This document shows positions 1 through 12,344 of a stretch of DNA of 64,000 nucleotides, piece after piece. A program made the translations under genes and the position numbers. The notes beneath the pieces were generated by a model that ran no database searches, had not been told where the DNA came from, and was given only the letters and a program-made list of their open reading frames with translations. This DNA is from Paragonimus westermani (Eukaryota > Platyhelminthes > Trematoda > Plagiorchiida > Troglotrematidae). The stretch lies in assembly GCA_008508345.1 (NCBI GenBank), contig QNGE01001332.1:1-64000 (forward strand). Direction: 5' to 3'. The first letter of the stretch is position 1, and each line of letters begins with the position of its first letter.

Positions 1-835
1 GATTAAGCTGACAATAAGATGCTGCTGTTTGGCCATTTCCAGGCGGCACAAACAAGGCTAGACGCTATTCCGTGTTCTGTTAAGCACTTTGGAATGCGCT
101 TTACAACCTCGAAATACAGTGTTTCTTCAAGATTACTGTGATAAGGTAGATCTATTATTAGATAATGAAGTCATGGAGGTTGCTGACCGGTTTGTATACC
201 TGGGAAGCTGCATCAGCGGTGGTGGAGGTGTGGAGAATGAAACAGAAGTGCGTATCTCTGAGGCTTGGGCGGTGTTCGCTAACCTGGGACAGAGAAATAT
301 CTCTCTGAAGCTTAAGGGTTGCGTATATAAGGCGACAATGAGGGGTGTATTACTTTAGGGCAGCGGAACTTAGACTTAGGGGAGATGTGGACCGTCTTCA
401 GGCATTTGACCACCGATGTTTGTGTTCAATCGGTCGTATTGGGTGGCACCAGCGAGTAAGTAACGAAGATGTTAAGAAGCGGGTATTTGGTAGTGATTGT
501 TAAACGATTCCTTTTGTTCGGTCTTTATACTTGTACCGACTTAGATGGTTAGGTCATGAATTAAGGATACCAGCTAGTCGCCTGCCACATCGAGCACTCT
601 TAGCCGACGCTGGGTCCGACTGGCGTAAGGTGCGAGGTGGTCAGATGGTGATCTGGCGTAGACAAATGAAATCGTTCACCAAGGGAATGGCCATTGTAGA
701 TCGGGTCCGTCTCCCGGACCGGGGCCCTCGTGACTCCCAGAGTCAGTGGCTGGAGAGGTTAGGTAAGATGGCAGTTAATCGAGCTCAATGTTGTGAATGC
801 TGTCGTTGTTTGGTGGAGTTGTCTGCGAAGTGAAT
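1..835 (+). pseudogene. RTE-like LINE, 3' part of the reverse transcriptase ORF (broken)
   Basis: Three stretches in different frames together resemble the region after the reverse transcriptase core in RTE-like non-LTR retrotransposons. At 89-358 the reading includes DRFVYLGSCIS and LKLKGCVYKATMRGVLL. At about 370-515 it gives DRLQAFDHRCLCSIGRIGW. At 531-833 it gives RLRWLGHELRIP and ends in a stop. That order matches the usual C-terminal order of these proteins. At least two frame changes separate the pieces, so no protein can be made. The catalytic palm would lie to the left of the window. Assignment to a LINE is firm; the RTE clade is a recognition call by eye. Confidence 0.75.
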
Positions 836-1423
836 GCATTTAATGACGTGGGGCAGTGAAAGCCGCAAATAAGCCGTCTTGCTGATGGCGCCTTACTTTC
901 ACTTACAGCTCGATTATTTGTTTGCTAAGTGCAGGCACTTTGACGCTGAATGGTTGAACATAAAGGCAGCGATTTTCAGAATTTTGGTCCCCCCTCGTCT
1001 CTTTTGTCTTTCTCCTTTTCTATACAGGATTTGTTTCTTCTTCCTCGTGGTTGCGTGGCAGTTAAGCATCAGAGTGAACCACTGATGTATTGCTGTCTAT
1101 GATGATAACGCTTTGTGTGGGTAGTTAAATAAGGACAGTTAAAAATAATCCATATATGATCACCTAACGATTTCATAAGTATATCCACTGCATTATTTGA
1201 TAACCCATGAGGATAAGGATAATTGCACGAGAAAGGTCAGGAGTCAGAAATGGTAAATCTGCTAGTCGTGATTTTGGCGCTTACTAAAATGAAAAACCTT
1301 TCCAAAAGTCCTACGCCAAAGGATAAGCACATTTGAATAAGACCGCCCCTTAAAGCCAGCAAAGACAACTCGATTAACATAATCAAGCAACCAATTTACA
1401 AAAAACCCTGAATTGATAATAGT
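836..1423. other. No gene recognised
   Basis: This is the stretch after the LINE stop codon. A single short open frame (879-1085) resembles nothing I recognise. The first part may be the 3' untranslated tail of the LINE. Confidence 0.5.
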
Positions 1424-3260
1424 CTATGCGAACGTTTCATCATCCCGAGTTGCAAACCCCTGTTTAGTCCTCTCGTGATGATGGACGAAAGATAAGTTAG
1501 GCGACAGTCGGATACGCAGGTTCTTTACAAGTGGACTTCTCTGACATTGGATATCAGAACATGTTTTCATAATTGTCATCGCGCGCACGTTTACCGCCAA
1601 GAATGCGCGGATCAAACATTCAAGCAATGCCTGGTGTTATCAAGCATAAACTGTAGTGCACTGGGATCACTAATCCTGATTTTTAGGTCACTAGCATAAA
1701 GAGGGGCGCAACTGGAAACACGGCTCGGAATGTCATTGGTGTACATCAAAAATGGCAGGGGTTTAAGCACAGACCCCACGGAAACTCCTGCGAAAATCAG
1801 AAAAGGGGAAGAGAAGGCTCGTTTTGAATCTACAAGCAATACTATCAAGAGGGGGTGTATTGCAGCGCAAAACCTCGCTTTAGAGGTGTAGTGTCTTTGG
1901 AGGTAGTCAACCCCACTGACAGCGTAAGTTCACTTACCTACGACATTATAATGGCGGCATGCTTGCTGTGGAAAACTCATTCATTTGTCCCATTTAGATT
2001 ACTCAGGAAATTCCACTACATTCGGATTTTATTTAGTCATGTTATGGTGTTTTTCAAGGCGTGAAGTGGGCCCACAATTACCACACATAATTCAGTCCAT
2101 TTGGACATCCCTTAGGCTTCATAACGAGAGCAAAGAGCGACAAGTTATCCGGTTTTCGCCGTATTAGATCACACAAATGAGCATAGCCAAGCACATTGAA
2201 AGTTTTACATACTCTTTTACAGATTATGTAGTTTGAGCCTAGGCCCTTAATAGATGCCACAGACCCTTAGTTTACGAGCAAGCGGCCAATGCTGAACAGC
2301 CAAAACCTTCGGTGGAACCAAAGGAAATTCAATGATTGATACACGGGTAAATGACAGAGCTTAAGCTCTCGGTTTAGTACCATTATTCTTCCGGCGTCAC
2401 GCAGACGTCAGTTTTCCTGAGAGGCAATGGTAAAAAAACTGAGGTTGCACTGCTTTCAATGAACATCGTACCAACACAGATGCAATACATCAAGAAAATT
2501 AAGACTGTCGTTTACATAACCCTTCTGCTGAGCAGGTTAGTTTAACGACACTTTAAATTGCATTCTCCAGGAGGTATTAACAATCGGCGACAGGCTGGTC
2601 TAATGAGAAAACATCCTACGACACAGTGCTTGTCAAATGTTGGAGATCATAAGTTAAACGGTTGTTTATCGTGACCTCGTAGTCCGTTTGAACATGAGAG
2701 CAAAGTTTCTACCAACCGTTTGGGAAAAAGGAGGTTGCGAAGCTCCCACGAGGTCCAGTGGATAAAGGTCAGGGGTTTCAAGAAGAGGCTGGTTGGTGTT
2801 CTGGAGGTTGATCAAGACGTTCGTCCCAGCTCGTTACCAATTCGCTTTAGTTAAGGCCAGAATAAACTACTAAGTGAACTTATTCAAGTAGTGGCCAGAC
2901 ATGAACTTCGTAAAAGATTTCGAAAGCCTTTCTGTCAATTTGACAAAACGTCTGTCTTATCAAGCCCAGGGAAGCGGATCTTTTGGTCTACTTTTTCGTG
3001 ATGGGGTGAGGGGGACAAATTTGACGAGGAGTTGGAAAGTAGGAGTAGCAGTGTGACACCCAGTCAAACGCCCTAACAAGGTTGGGTATAATGGCATCCG
3101 ACGTAGAATCACAGTGCTTGGTGTGTAAAATCTATTCGGCAGGAAACCGTGTTGCGATACGGATGACATTATCGGCTGCTTGGAAAGATGCTCTAAGATT
3201 CTGTATGGAGTACTCGTTAGGCTCACCGCTCGGTAGTTTGTAACGATAGACAGCACCTGG
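1424..3260 (-). pseudogene. CR1/jockey-like LINE reverse transcriptase remnant
   Basis: Read on the minus strand, 3256-2960 gives NYRAVSLTSTPYRILEHL and then HGFLPNR, the fingers region of non-LTR reverse transcriptases of the CR1/jockey group. 1848-1612 gives GSVLKPLPFLMYTNDIPS followed by LYASDLKI, a decayed form of the catalytic YADD block. 1627-1424 gives FVHHHERTKQGFAT, the thumb region. The order is correct, but frames change and roughly 1.1 kb lies between the fingers and palm blocks, so there is probably an insertion or heavy decay there. It lies downstream of the DNAJB11-like exons in the same orientation, so it probably sits in an intron or 3' region of that gene. Confidence 0.75.
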
Positions 3261-3545
3261 GATGAACTGGTACAGTACTCTTTGCTTCAGTGAGCGCCTT
3301 GCAGATTAGAAGGCGCTCGCTGAACAACAAAAAAGCAAATCGAATAGGTCCAAATTTCATTTACAACCTCGAACACCTGAATTTAAATGCGGTAAGCACA
3401 GACTTTTGGCGTACAAAACGTGTTTTATCAAAACCATAATTACAATTATCCACAGATATACCTCGAGGCATTTGAACATATATATCTACGGATGCTCATA
3501 AACATATGTAAAATAAAGTCGAACCTACTGGCTCTGGTAACGTAC

Positions 3546-3793
3546 CTCGTAAGCTCTAGAGAGTTCCTGAAATTTTTCTGATGCTTTGGGGTCATCTTTA
3601 TTGTGGTCTGGATGCAAAACCTTGGCAAGTTTTCTGAATTCCCGCTTAATCTCATGCATCGAGGCATCTCGCTTAACGCCTAAGATATCATAATAATCTC
3701 TACTGAGACATGAAGTTAACAAGAAGAGGGTAAATACCTAGTCCATACGCCCGGGGACAACGCCAAAACAAACCACACCAACAAAAAACCCAT
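3546..3793 (-). CDS. DNAJB11: DnaJ homolog subfamily B member 11 (ERdj3)-like, first two exons
   Basis: Partial gene on the minus strand: exon 1 at 3793-3738, a 38-nt intron at 3737-3700, and exon 2 at 3699-3546. Exon 1 encodes a signal peptide of 18 residues ([18 protein letters not shown]) plus the first two bases of an Arg codon. Exon 2 continues RDYYDILGV, runs through the J-domain HPD motif (LHPDHNKDD), and ends at SRAYE against a GTACGT donor. A secretory signal directly before the J domain, with no linker, and the closing RAYE fit the ER-lumen HSP40 DNAJB11/ERdj3, a co-chaperone of BiP that helps fold secreted proteins. The G/F-rich and C-terminal substrate-binding exons are not recognised and may lie left of the window. 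A longer upstream open frame exists, but the signal peptide supports the ATG at 3793. Other ER J-proteins (ERdj4-like) are less likely. Confidence 0.75.
3700..3737 (-). other. 38-nt micro-intron with a tandem NAGNAG acceptor
   Basis: The donor is GTATTTACC and the acceptor end is CAGTAG, followed by exon 2 (AGATTATTATG). Splicing at TAG joins AG to A and restores an Arg codon in frame. Splicing three bases earlier at CAG is also in frame and would add one Ser. Tiny 5' introns are typical of flatworm genes. Confidence 0.75.
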
Positions 3794-5700
3794 GACCCGA
3801 GCAATTGAGGAGTTGGTACAACCCGATTGGTGAACAGGGAAAACGTTTAGCAGAGTAAAACAAAAGATGTGGCTAGATAAATTCACTTTGAAGATAATAA
3901 CGAAAGACATATCATGATGTTGATGCAGTTCAATGTTATGCCACGCCACTAAACAACGGGGCTCTTTCTCATTCATGGGCCATACAGACAATGCGGTTCT
4001 CATAACCGGCGATTTTCATCGGTTTCTCTGCGATTTGTACGAAGGTTTGTGGCTGGGGGTCCAAGTCAGCCGAATCCGGTCAGTTTACCTGTTTCGTTGT
4101 CCATCGGATTTTTGGTGACTTGAAAAGTAACAATCGAAAACCTGGTGTATCACGGCGCTTTTGCGCGTCTTTACTTTGGAGAATGACGCAGCAGTGGCTA
4201 CAACCATACCAGTTCAGGTCATGGGAATATACAGTTAGCGAACTCACATATCAACAGTCACTAGACTCCTCGTTATCCATAATGTGCAGTACCAAAATGT
4301 TGCGCTAAAATTGTGCTAGAGTGCGAATAGATCGGGCATTGGACATATTATACAGATGAGAATAAACTATTCGCTCTCTTGGAAGTTGAAATTTGGTAGA
4401 ACACCGGAAAAACAGTTTCCGCGATTCCTCCTTTCTTGGCATTCTTGTGATGGCAGTGAAAGTGTCCATTCACTTATACATAATTCACAGGTAAACACAT
4501 CATTATTAGTTGTTAAATGTTGTTTCAAATCAATAAACCCAATAATTCCACTTTTACTCGGACGTGCACAACAAAGTGACAAGATAGGAGAGTTTTAAAC
4601 GTTAGTGAACCAGCGTATATGTCTCAATCACAAGCAGTAAAGCGAGGGATAAGGTTGATGCCAGTCCGTAATGCCATTTCTCACACTTCTGTGGGGTTAG
4701 GCAATCTGTCCTACAATATTTAATCTTAAATCCTACAGAGAGAGGGAAGACTACGGGTCTCGTGCAGAAGAGGAAGGCAGAAACAGGATGATATATGGAC
4801 ACTCGTCGTTCATATCAGTATTGCTGTTGGAACCGCCGTATGCTAAGTCCCTATAAAAAGATATGAACACAAATAAGGAGTACAAAACGCTGCCGCGAGG
4901 CAGCTCTCTATGGGCATCCTCGATCTGAACGGAACAGGTACACCTAGGAGACGAGACGCGCGCAAAAAATGCACTGTCAAGTCGAACCAATTCAAATGAG
5001 TCGTGTTCATTTGGTACAAAGAAAATCGATGTAGACTGTATAAAAAAATAGTGCGGAATGCGAGGATACTTGAAATACCCTATGTAAACACTGTGTCAAC
5101 ATGACATGGTCGTAAATTCCTATCTAGCCAAAATGCCAAGAAACAGAAAAATGTCGGTATGGGGGTCATATGCTACATCCTGAAAATCACTAGACTACTT
5201 CTTGAGAAAATTTTCGGATGCATCCTAAACTTCCCAATAAATGTGATTACTTACAGGTGACGAACCCTACGTACCCTCGCTGAAGTTTCGCTTTTCTTAT
5301 TTCCAATGATATTAAAAAAGCGAGGGTTCGAGCCGAAGTGACTATTATTTTCTCTAATTTCCCTCAAACTCAATGCCCACGGAAGCCATAATTGCCTCTT
5401 TCTGTAACTCGGCCACGAATATAATCATGGAAAATTAACATTCAAAGGTTGAAATCCCAGTGGATTTCCGCCGTCAATACGCTATTCAGTTTCGTGCTAA
5501 TCCAGCAACTTTCATAGCTGTGTGATAGCCCGAATGAGTTTCAACCGCTGTTTCTGAAGAGGTTTAGGGCACGCATCCCTTCGCGGTGAGCTTGGATAAA
5601 AGCACAATAAGCTAAGGGGGAAGTAATGATGGAATAGTGTTCTTTGGTTACATTCCGCCGAGAGGTGATAAGTTCACAACCTAATGACCATCAGGACGAC
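3794..5700. other. Upstream flank of the DNAJB11-like gene; no gene recognised
   Basis: The promoter and 5' UTR of the DNAJB11-like gene should lie in the first few hundred bases, but I see no clear core element. A minus-strand stretch at 4990-4751 reads VRLDSAFF, then LPRGSVLYSLFVFI, then NSNTDMNDECP. This weakly resembles the VPQGSVLGPLLF and ADD blocks of a LINE reverse transcriptase and may be another old remnant. Nothing else is recognised. Confidence 0.4.
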
Positions 5701-5760
5701 TACGTGTAATCGGTAGGCCGTAAATCTCTCTGTAATCTGCGAGACGAAAACAGATTTGAG

Positions 5761-6123
5761 TTAATGAATTTTATATAATTTTACGACGTGTTTCAGTTCG
5801 TGGCATTTTTTAATTCTGTTTGCGGAAATGTTTTCTGCTTTAGTCTTCCAAAGGCTTAACCAGATAATATGCGGTAGTCCAGTGGCATGGCGATCAACGG
5901 AACCTAACGAAAAGTTGCATTTCACGTCATTTCGGAGAACTAATGGTCGAATATCATGAAGACTGATGTCGCCAACGTGATAAGACACGCTTTTCTTTAA
6001 TTTTAAAAGCAACCAAGCAGAGAAACGTGATTGTAGTTTCGGCAATTGGAACGTTGTTGGATCATGGGGACTAAGCTTTTCATAGACCTGCGAACGTAAG
6101 ATACACCAGTACAGATATTGCAA
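5761..6123 (-). CDS. Hypothetical 120-codon exon-like frame (left copy)
   Basis: Identical in translation to the frame at 35609-35971 in the right copy of the inverted repeat, where it is described. It opens with TTG directly after a CAG and ends in a stop. No family is recognised. Confidence 0.3.
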   Translation of the reverse strand: MQYLYWCILRSQVYEKLSPHDPTTFQLPKLQSRFSAWLLLKLKKSVSYHVGDISLHDIRPLVLRNDVKCNFSLGSVDRHATGLPHIIWLSLWKTKAENISANRIKKCHELKHVVKLYKIH

Positions 6124-6311
6124 CTGAGCGAATCAGCGATATTTCTTCAGTTATATTCGGCATGCCTACAAGCATGTAAAGCCATTCTCCGCCATCACGG
6201 TTGCAAACTCTTCATGGGAGCAAGAAGTACACTGGAATGCAGACAAGGTGACCTGCTGAACAAACGACATCGAGAAGCTTCTTTCACTTGAAATCTGACA
6301 GAACTTCCGTG

Positions 6312-6499
6312 TAGTTGCCCCAGCTTACGAGTGAAGGCATGCAGTACCCCATGCTTAAACACTTATGACTGTTCCATCCATCTGTCCTGGATTACGAGTT
6401 ACAGCAAACTGTGCTCTGTGCCGAAACACTTATGACCGCTCCATCCATTTGTCCTAGCTGACGAGTGAAGGCAAAATAGACCTATGCTGAAACACGATC
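6312..6499 (-). repeat. 67-bp tandem repeat inside the left inverted-repeat copy
   Basis: Mirror image of the array at 35233-35420: nearly three units with a 67-bp period, recognisable by the repeated phrases ACTTATGAC and CCATCCAT followed by ACGAGT. Confidence 0.8.
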
Positions 6500-7693
6500 A
6501 AACACAGGTGGAAGTGTGAAGTCACTACAAACGAACACGTGGGGTAAGCGATATGAATGATCTATTTGAAGTCTGTGAAAAACGGTACATACTACCCCCA
6601 TCTTTCTTCAGCACAGAATGTAGCCGTTGGTTTGCATGCGTTCTGGGTATCCTTCTAGATCACTGGAGCCGTGTACCAGATAAAGCCCCGTCATCCCATC
6701 TACCAAATCTGATATCTGCAAGATAACTGTGTACGCACATGTGAAGGAACTCACTTTCTTCAGTTATACCACGATCCTCAAACATCGCATTGAGAGCCTC
6801 AAAATAGTTCATTTCCTTAAGACGACAAAATATCCCGTTGGTGTCTTGATAAATAATATCTGCATAATCGTATGTCTGGATATACATTATTTCGGCATCC
6901 ACTTACTAACAAGTAAGCAACCACAACGGAAGTCATACCGAATTTCAAAAATAACGTACGGTGAGGTTGTTTTTACCTAACGGCCAGTTAAAACAAACGC
7001 GTATGGGTCCGTAACACAGATTTGACGATTTCAGTTTCTGCATCATGTATCAAGATGATGAAGTTGAATGTGTCGTGAAATATTTTTCCCCCACGGCGAC
7101 TGAACAAATCACGGTCTACGACTAGCACTCCAGCAATTTCAGCCCCAACAGACAGGAGTAAGCCTGTGCGCTTAAGCGGTTTCATATGTTTTCAGAATCC
7201 TACACTTCATGCACATTGTACATCTTTACACATTTGCAGACTTCGTCCCATTTGTGCAGTTTTTATGTGCATGTCACCATCACTACTCAGCCACGTGGAT
7301 ACCTGATGTCCCTTTAGACGATTTTTTCGTACCACCTCGTTTTCGTCTCCTCACCCGTTTAACCAACGGCATTTGTCAGCTTAGCCTACTCTAGCGTGAG
7401 ACTCAATGGTTAACGACTCCTATTAACTATCTTGGCCCCTTATTCCTTAACCGCAGCGTTGTCAACTCACCGACTCAGTGTTTGGCCTAGTCCCTTATTC
7501 ACGGGTCGGCACATCTGACAGCCTTAGTCTACTTAGCCACCACCTGTACATCTCTCCAACAGTGTTGCCCTTACAACGACAAGCAGCACAGTGTGCACAT
7601 CGAATTAAACGCCTCCATAGCTCGAATTAACAGAGCTTCCTACAGTATTCCTCATTGATGGGGTACTTCCGCACACTGCCAAACATCCCACTA

Positions 7694-9383
7694 TGTGTTC
7701 CGTCGTTGTTAAGAACTCTGAACCTCGTCAACAATGCTAATTTTTCTCCAGAATGAAGGACTATCCGATTAGTTAAGCAGCAGCGGGTCCGTTTTAGCCA
7801 CGGTTATCGCTGTTTAACTGTTGGCTGGGAGATACTTGCTACCCAGGTTGTTGAGACCATCTGGGTTACCGAAATACTAAGGCTTACCCGGACACAGTTC
7901 TCAATTAAAATGTGAGCCCTCACGCTATTGGACGGGCTTCTGCAGTTTACAACCTCTCAGGCTAATATGCTGGCCGGATAGTCTTCAAAATTAGCACAAC
8001 TCGATCCATCCGGTTCTGGAGTAGGTTTTATGGTTGTCAGCCATTTGTCGCAAGCGTACCACCTATAGTGAGTAATGTTGGCGTTAAGTGGTACAATAAC
8101 TGTACGAGCCCAAAAGCAACTCACGCTAACAATCACTGCAGCGAACTGACAAGATGCACTTGTTGTACCAAGTGGTTTTGAATAACTATCCCCTCAGAGG
8201 TCCATCTTATGCTCCCATGGGTCCAGTGGTGACGCAGCACATTATTCCACACCTTTGTCTCCCGGTCTCTTGATCTAGCGCGTTAGGTTGAGCAAGATTC
8301 TGCAAACTATCCCATTTCAGAGTTCCAGCATGACATTCAAAGTATTTTGTGACGTGCAACAAATATTTCAATAAAACACTCAAAATTAACCATTGAAAGA
8401 CGAACTGCAGTAATCTTCCTAAGAGGCCCATAAAACTGGAAGCTATTCAGCTGAGAGCCACTTTGCCACAAATGGTGGCAACGTTGTCAAGGTACAGTTT
8501 CGAATGAGGATGGTAGCATTACTATGGTTGCACGAAGACCTCACGGTTTTACCATTCTCAAACCCAGTAGATCAGCCCACCGGTGGAAGAAGGCGGTGGT
8601 CATCGTGTATATCAAGCTGGATCGACGACCGCCACAGTCAGACAGCCATCTAGCCTCCTTGTCACTGATTCGACAGCGATAGAATATTTCATGAATAACC
8701 GTTTGGGGCGACAACGACAACAGTGGAATCGACTGACCACAAAGTGATGCCATAACTCCTGTAGACGCCGCACATGAACTACCAACACGTTAACTACTGT
8801 TAACGAGTTGCTGATGGCTTCCGATTGAGGTGAGACTTGATGTTGTCTTTTCAGAGTTCATGAAGAGTTGTAACTATTTTGAGCGCATTTTTTGCTAGAT
8901 AAGCTGAACTTTTAAGGGATATTTGGAACTTTCTACTGTGTCCCGCACAGCGATTTCATTCGAGACCTTTCATGTTCGCGTAGTTGAAGTCGCCTTACAG
9001 AAAAAGACCACACCTAAGTAAAGTTTGTGTAAACCCAACTAATAGGCCTCTTAAACGGAGATTTGGTACCTTCCATTGAAGCTACACTGTCTATGATTGG
9101 GGGTGTTGGGAAACCTCTCAGGACCATCTCATTGTCATTATACAAAGTCTTGAGGATGAAGTCGAAACATTGACTACCTGGGCGTTCAACAGCCTGCCAA
9201 CTCCAGTTGTCTCAAGTTTGAGCCAGGTGGAACCTAGTCGTAATGAACGCATCATACGGGAATAACTTTTGTACGCCAGTGTGTAAAGAACCTGACATCA
9301 CCAACTATGGTTTATATGTGGCCGTGGGACCTAATTCAGGACTTGTTTTGTTTACGTGGTTGTCCAGAGTAAGCCGACAGGTT
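7694..9383. other. No gene recognised
   Basis: Short minus-strand frames at 8431-8207 and 8753-8541 have no recognisable motif and no exon structure. The sequence is not related to that on the inner side of the right inverted-repeat copy, so the duplication really ends at 7693. Confidence 0.5.
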
Positions 9384-9680
9384 TTATCTCAAGGCGTCTG
9401 TAACTCTCCCAGAGATAAGCGTTCGAGCCACTGTATACATGTAACATGCAGGCCAGCCGACTCTACTTTGAATGCCCGTGACTTCGCGGACCAACCTTCG
9501 GGCAACGTGGACGCACCAGGGGACAACGCTCTTCCGAAGTAGGGGTTCGAACAACAGTTCTGAAAAGAGAAACAATACGAACAAACATGAGCCGAAGGCC
9601 CAGTAAGCCATGCACACGATTTACACAAACGTAAGCTAAAACGGCACCGACAACACAGCAGCACGCCCCGTCACACACCT
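9384..9680 (-). repeat. Possible dispersed repeat with multiple open frames
   Basis: Three overlapping minus-strand frames stay open across this block, including one reading CIQWLERLSLGELQTP. Fragments of this style recur among predicted fluke proteins and normally come from a dispersed repeat rather than a gene. This is memory-based and weak. No second copy is seen in the window. Confidence 0.25.
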
Positions 9681-10560
9681 CAAATTCAATTCGTGCGCGC
9701 TCGCTGGTTTCGGTTGCGCGTTACATACAGTTTCCTAAGAGTTGGCCTTGTGCTCAAGGTGCCGCGTCATGACTATGGCCATGATATGTGTGTTACGGCG
9801 GCCTGCCTGTCAGAGGCGTGCAGATGTTTTGAAGCTGCTTCTTCTGGAATGCAGGTGCAAGTGTTTCAGTCTATTCACGGCTTCCCCCTAAGACCATTCA
9901 CTCCAAAACATCCACCTTAGTTAACTAGCCAGCATCTTTATCTCGCGAGGTGACTCCTTTAAACCAAACCACCACCAACACCTATTCCGCAGACAACGCT
10001 TATTTGCTTCACTTGTATGCGTACGGTGGAATTTCTTGTCTGGAAACCCTTCGGAATAATTTAGTACACATTGTTTTGGGTGAGATTGAGCACTCATATG
10101 CTGCAATGTGATTCTTACGGGTCTTTTCCGGAGGAACTGTGAAAAGTTCAACCGGTAGGATGAAGGATAGGTGGGTGTTTTTGAATGATTTCGGCCGCAA
10201 GAACGACCTCGGTGTGGTACAGTTATTCACTCAAAAGCCAACCTGATGCATATCAAATAAAAAATCATTTCATTTTCCGGCTGTACGATCTGCACAAAAA
10301 GTGTTCCTTATCCATTAGAATTAACATTCTACAATAATATTCAGTGAGCCTCATTATCTAGTATAAAAGGTTGAACATTGTTATATAACATCGTCATTTA
10401 GTTCACCTTTGAAAACACTCCATGGCGTCATCTAGGCCAAACAAAGATGTGTGAAAGTGCCACCATCTCTCGACTGCCATCATGATATATGAAAAACGGA
10501 ACCAATTAGACGCGGGAGTTTAGTGTTTTTGCCTGCTTTACTGTTAATACGTGCTGGATT
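9681..10560. other. No gene recognised
   Basis: No frame with a recognisable family, no clear splice structure, and no repeat shared with the rest of the window. Confidence 0.5.
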
Positions 10561-10599
10561 GATATACACATACAAATATCTAACTTCGTAACATAATGT

Positions 10600-11345
10600 T
10601 AGAAACCGTTCTGGAATTTTGAACCTTGTCCAGCGTTTTCAAGTGCAAAAACCCTACAGGGCAGATGACCAGTCAGTTCTCCTGGACACTTGTCGAGATG
10701 CGGAAACACAAGCTCTCAATTAGTAGTGAGAAGGAATTGAAATTCATGGAGAACTTTGGCAGTAAATCCACAGAGGGTATAAACTCCACAACTGTCACAA
10801 AGCCAGTTCCTTGTTCTTTGGTTTTTACACCCGAAGTTTATCCAGCCTTGTGCTAATACGAGTCGGAAGTCGTAGTAAGAAGACAGCGAGTCTGCAAGCG
10901 AACATTTTTATGAACTTACTCACTGTACACAAGTGGGTTTCAGTGCAACACGTAAAGGCGCTAGTGTGATGGGCGCATGAGAGCCCCTAGCACGACCGTA
11001 CCACAGGCACAGCTGGGACGAATGTCAACGGAAGCTCCAGTCAACGTTCAGAATTCAAGCAAGTGTCAAAATGTTTGGGCGGCGTTCCCAACGGCAATGG
11101 TTAAATATCGTTATTTTGGTGAATATACCTTATAGTAGTGAAGATGGCCTGGACTCACTATACGGCCACGAGTGAAGCTGCGCTACCCAAGTCAACAAGT
11201 TACCTTTGATGTTATTGGTCGGTAATGAATCTACATTCAAGAGGTCACGTCAGCAGCTACGATGGTACCAGTAAGCAACTCTGACGTCGTGGGGATTTTA
11301 AGCTTTTAAGGACGTCGAATGTGACTACGTTGCACAAGTGACGTA
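10600..11345 (+). repeat. Diverged member of the repeat family at 51.5-52.2 and 53.7-54.2 kb
   Basis: From about 10805 the sequence aligns with 51690-52215. Shared phrases include GTCGGAAGTCG against ATCGGAAGTCG, TTCAGAATTCAA and GGCGGCGTTCC. It is clearly older than the two 3' copies, with many substitutions and small indels. An open frame at 10626-10856 overlaps the left part and corresponds loosely to the one at 51541-51765. I do not know what kind of element this is. Confidence 0.6.
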
Positions 11346-12344
11346 CAAAAAACGCATAAGGATAGATGCAATTTAGATACAGCGCTGGACAAAACGAATA
11401 ATAAATTGAAATCAGATTTTGAAAGCAGAGAACTTTTACGCAGAATATCAGCTCGCAGGCTGGATGAAAGTTACACCTTAATGAAGGTCTGGAGTTGGAA
11501 ACATTAAAGTCCACGATTAATTAATGGTATGCATCTAATTGTGAGCCCACAACTCGTGCTGCGACAAGTGCAGAAGAAAAGAAAACACAATTAGAATAAA
11601 CATGTACGGGAAGTTGTAGCTAACTAAATTTAAGACATATAACAGCGATTGTGTCGCTCGCCGGTATAGTGACTCAGGGTAGAAACGAGTGGGAAACGGC
11701 CATTCGAGCGCAAGAGAGATTTTTGGAACTTCTCTCAGAACGGTAAATTACTTATTTCAGGACAAATATTTATATTTTGTCGAGTGTGGTGTTTGCGTTG
11801 CAATAAGAAATATCGGCTATACCTGAATGTCAACTGTATTTATAATTCTGCTGAGAAAATTTCGCCGCATTTTTGAATGTAGCCATCATGTTGGCCTGCG
11901 TGTTCGATTTCGCAATGTGAAAATGCTTCCGTCGGAATTTTCGTGGTGAAACACGCATTTTCTACTCCACAGAAACGTCCACTTTTATGTGGTTCGGGAG
12001 ATACGTATGATTTCGTAATTCCCGGCTACATTGCGTTTGCATTGTATTTTACACCAAATATTAATGTGAATTCCAATGGAAGCCATGCCACCGCACTCGT
12101 AGGTTAGTTGCCTGTCTAAATAATATGTTCAGTCTGTTTTCTTTTCAGTATTTCGGCTGGGAACTGGCGAACTACAGCTAAACACAGTCGGGAGACAATA
12201 AACTTGTTAGTAAGCAGGTTGTCAGTGCTAAGGTGAGACATCCATATTTACACCGTTTCATGTGAACTGTAGGTAGAAACAACCATGTGACAGCGTCTGG
12301 TGTAATCGTTTCCGGGGGCAGTATGTAGTTGGGAGCTTTCTCCC
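11346..12344. other. No gene recognised
   Basis: A short minus-strand frame crosses 11514-11257 into the previous repeat without recognisable motifs. By position, the 5' LTR and gag start of the following BEL/Pao element would belong here, but I could not recognise either, so that element looks truncated at its 5' end. Confidence 0.45.

Larger units (their letters stand above)
5701..7693 (-). repeat. Left copy of the 2-kb inverted repeat element
   Basis: The reverse complement matches 34039-36031 across 1,993 bp with no insertion or deletion: every paired position sums to 41732. Differences are rare in the parts compared, for example opposite 34064, 34093 and 35083, with several in the outermost 20 bases. 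Both ends stop abruptly. All open frames described for the right copy occur here on the opposite strand (120 codons at 6123-5761, 80 codons at 6902-6660, 65 codons at 7185-6988). No target-site duplication or terminal inverted repeat was seen at the edges. Confidence 0.95.
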
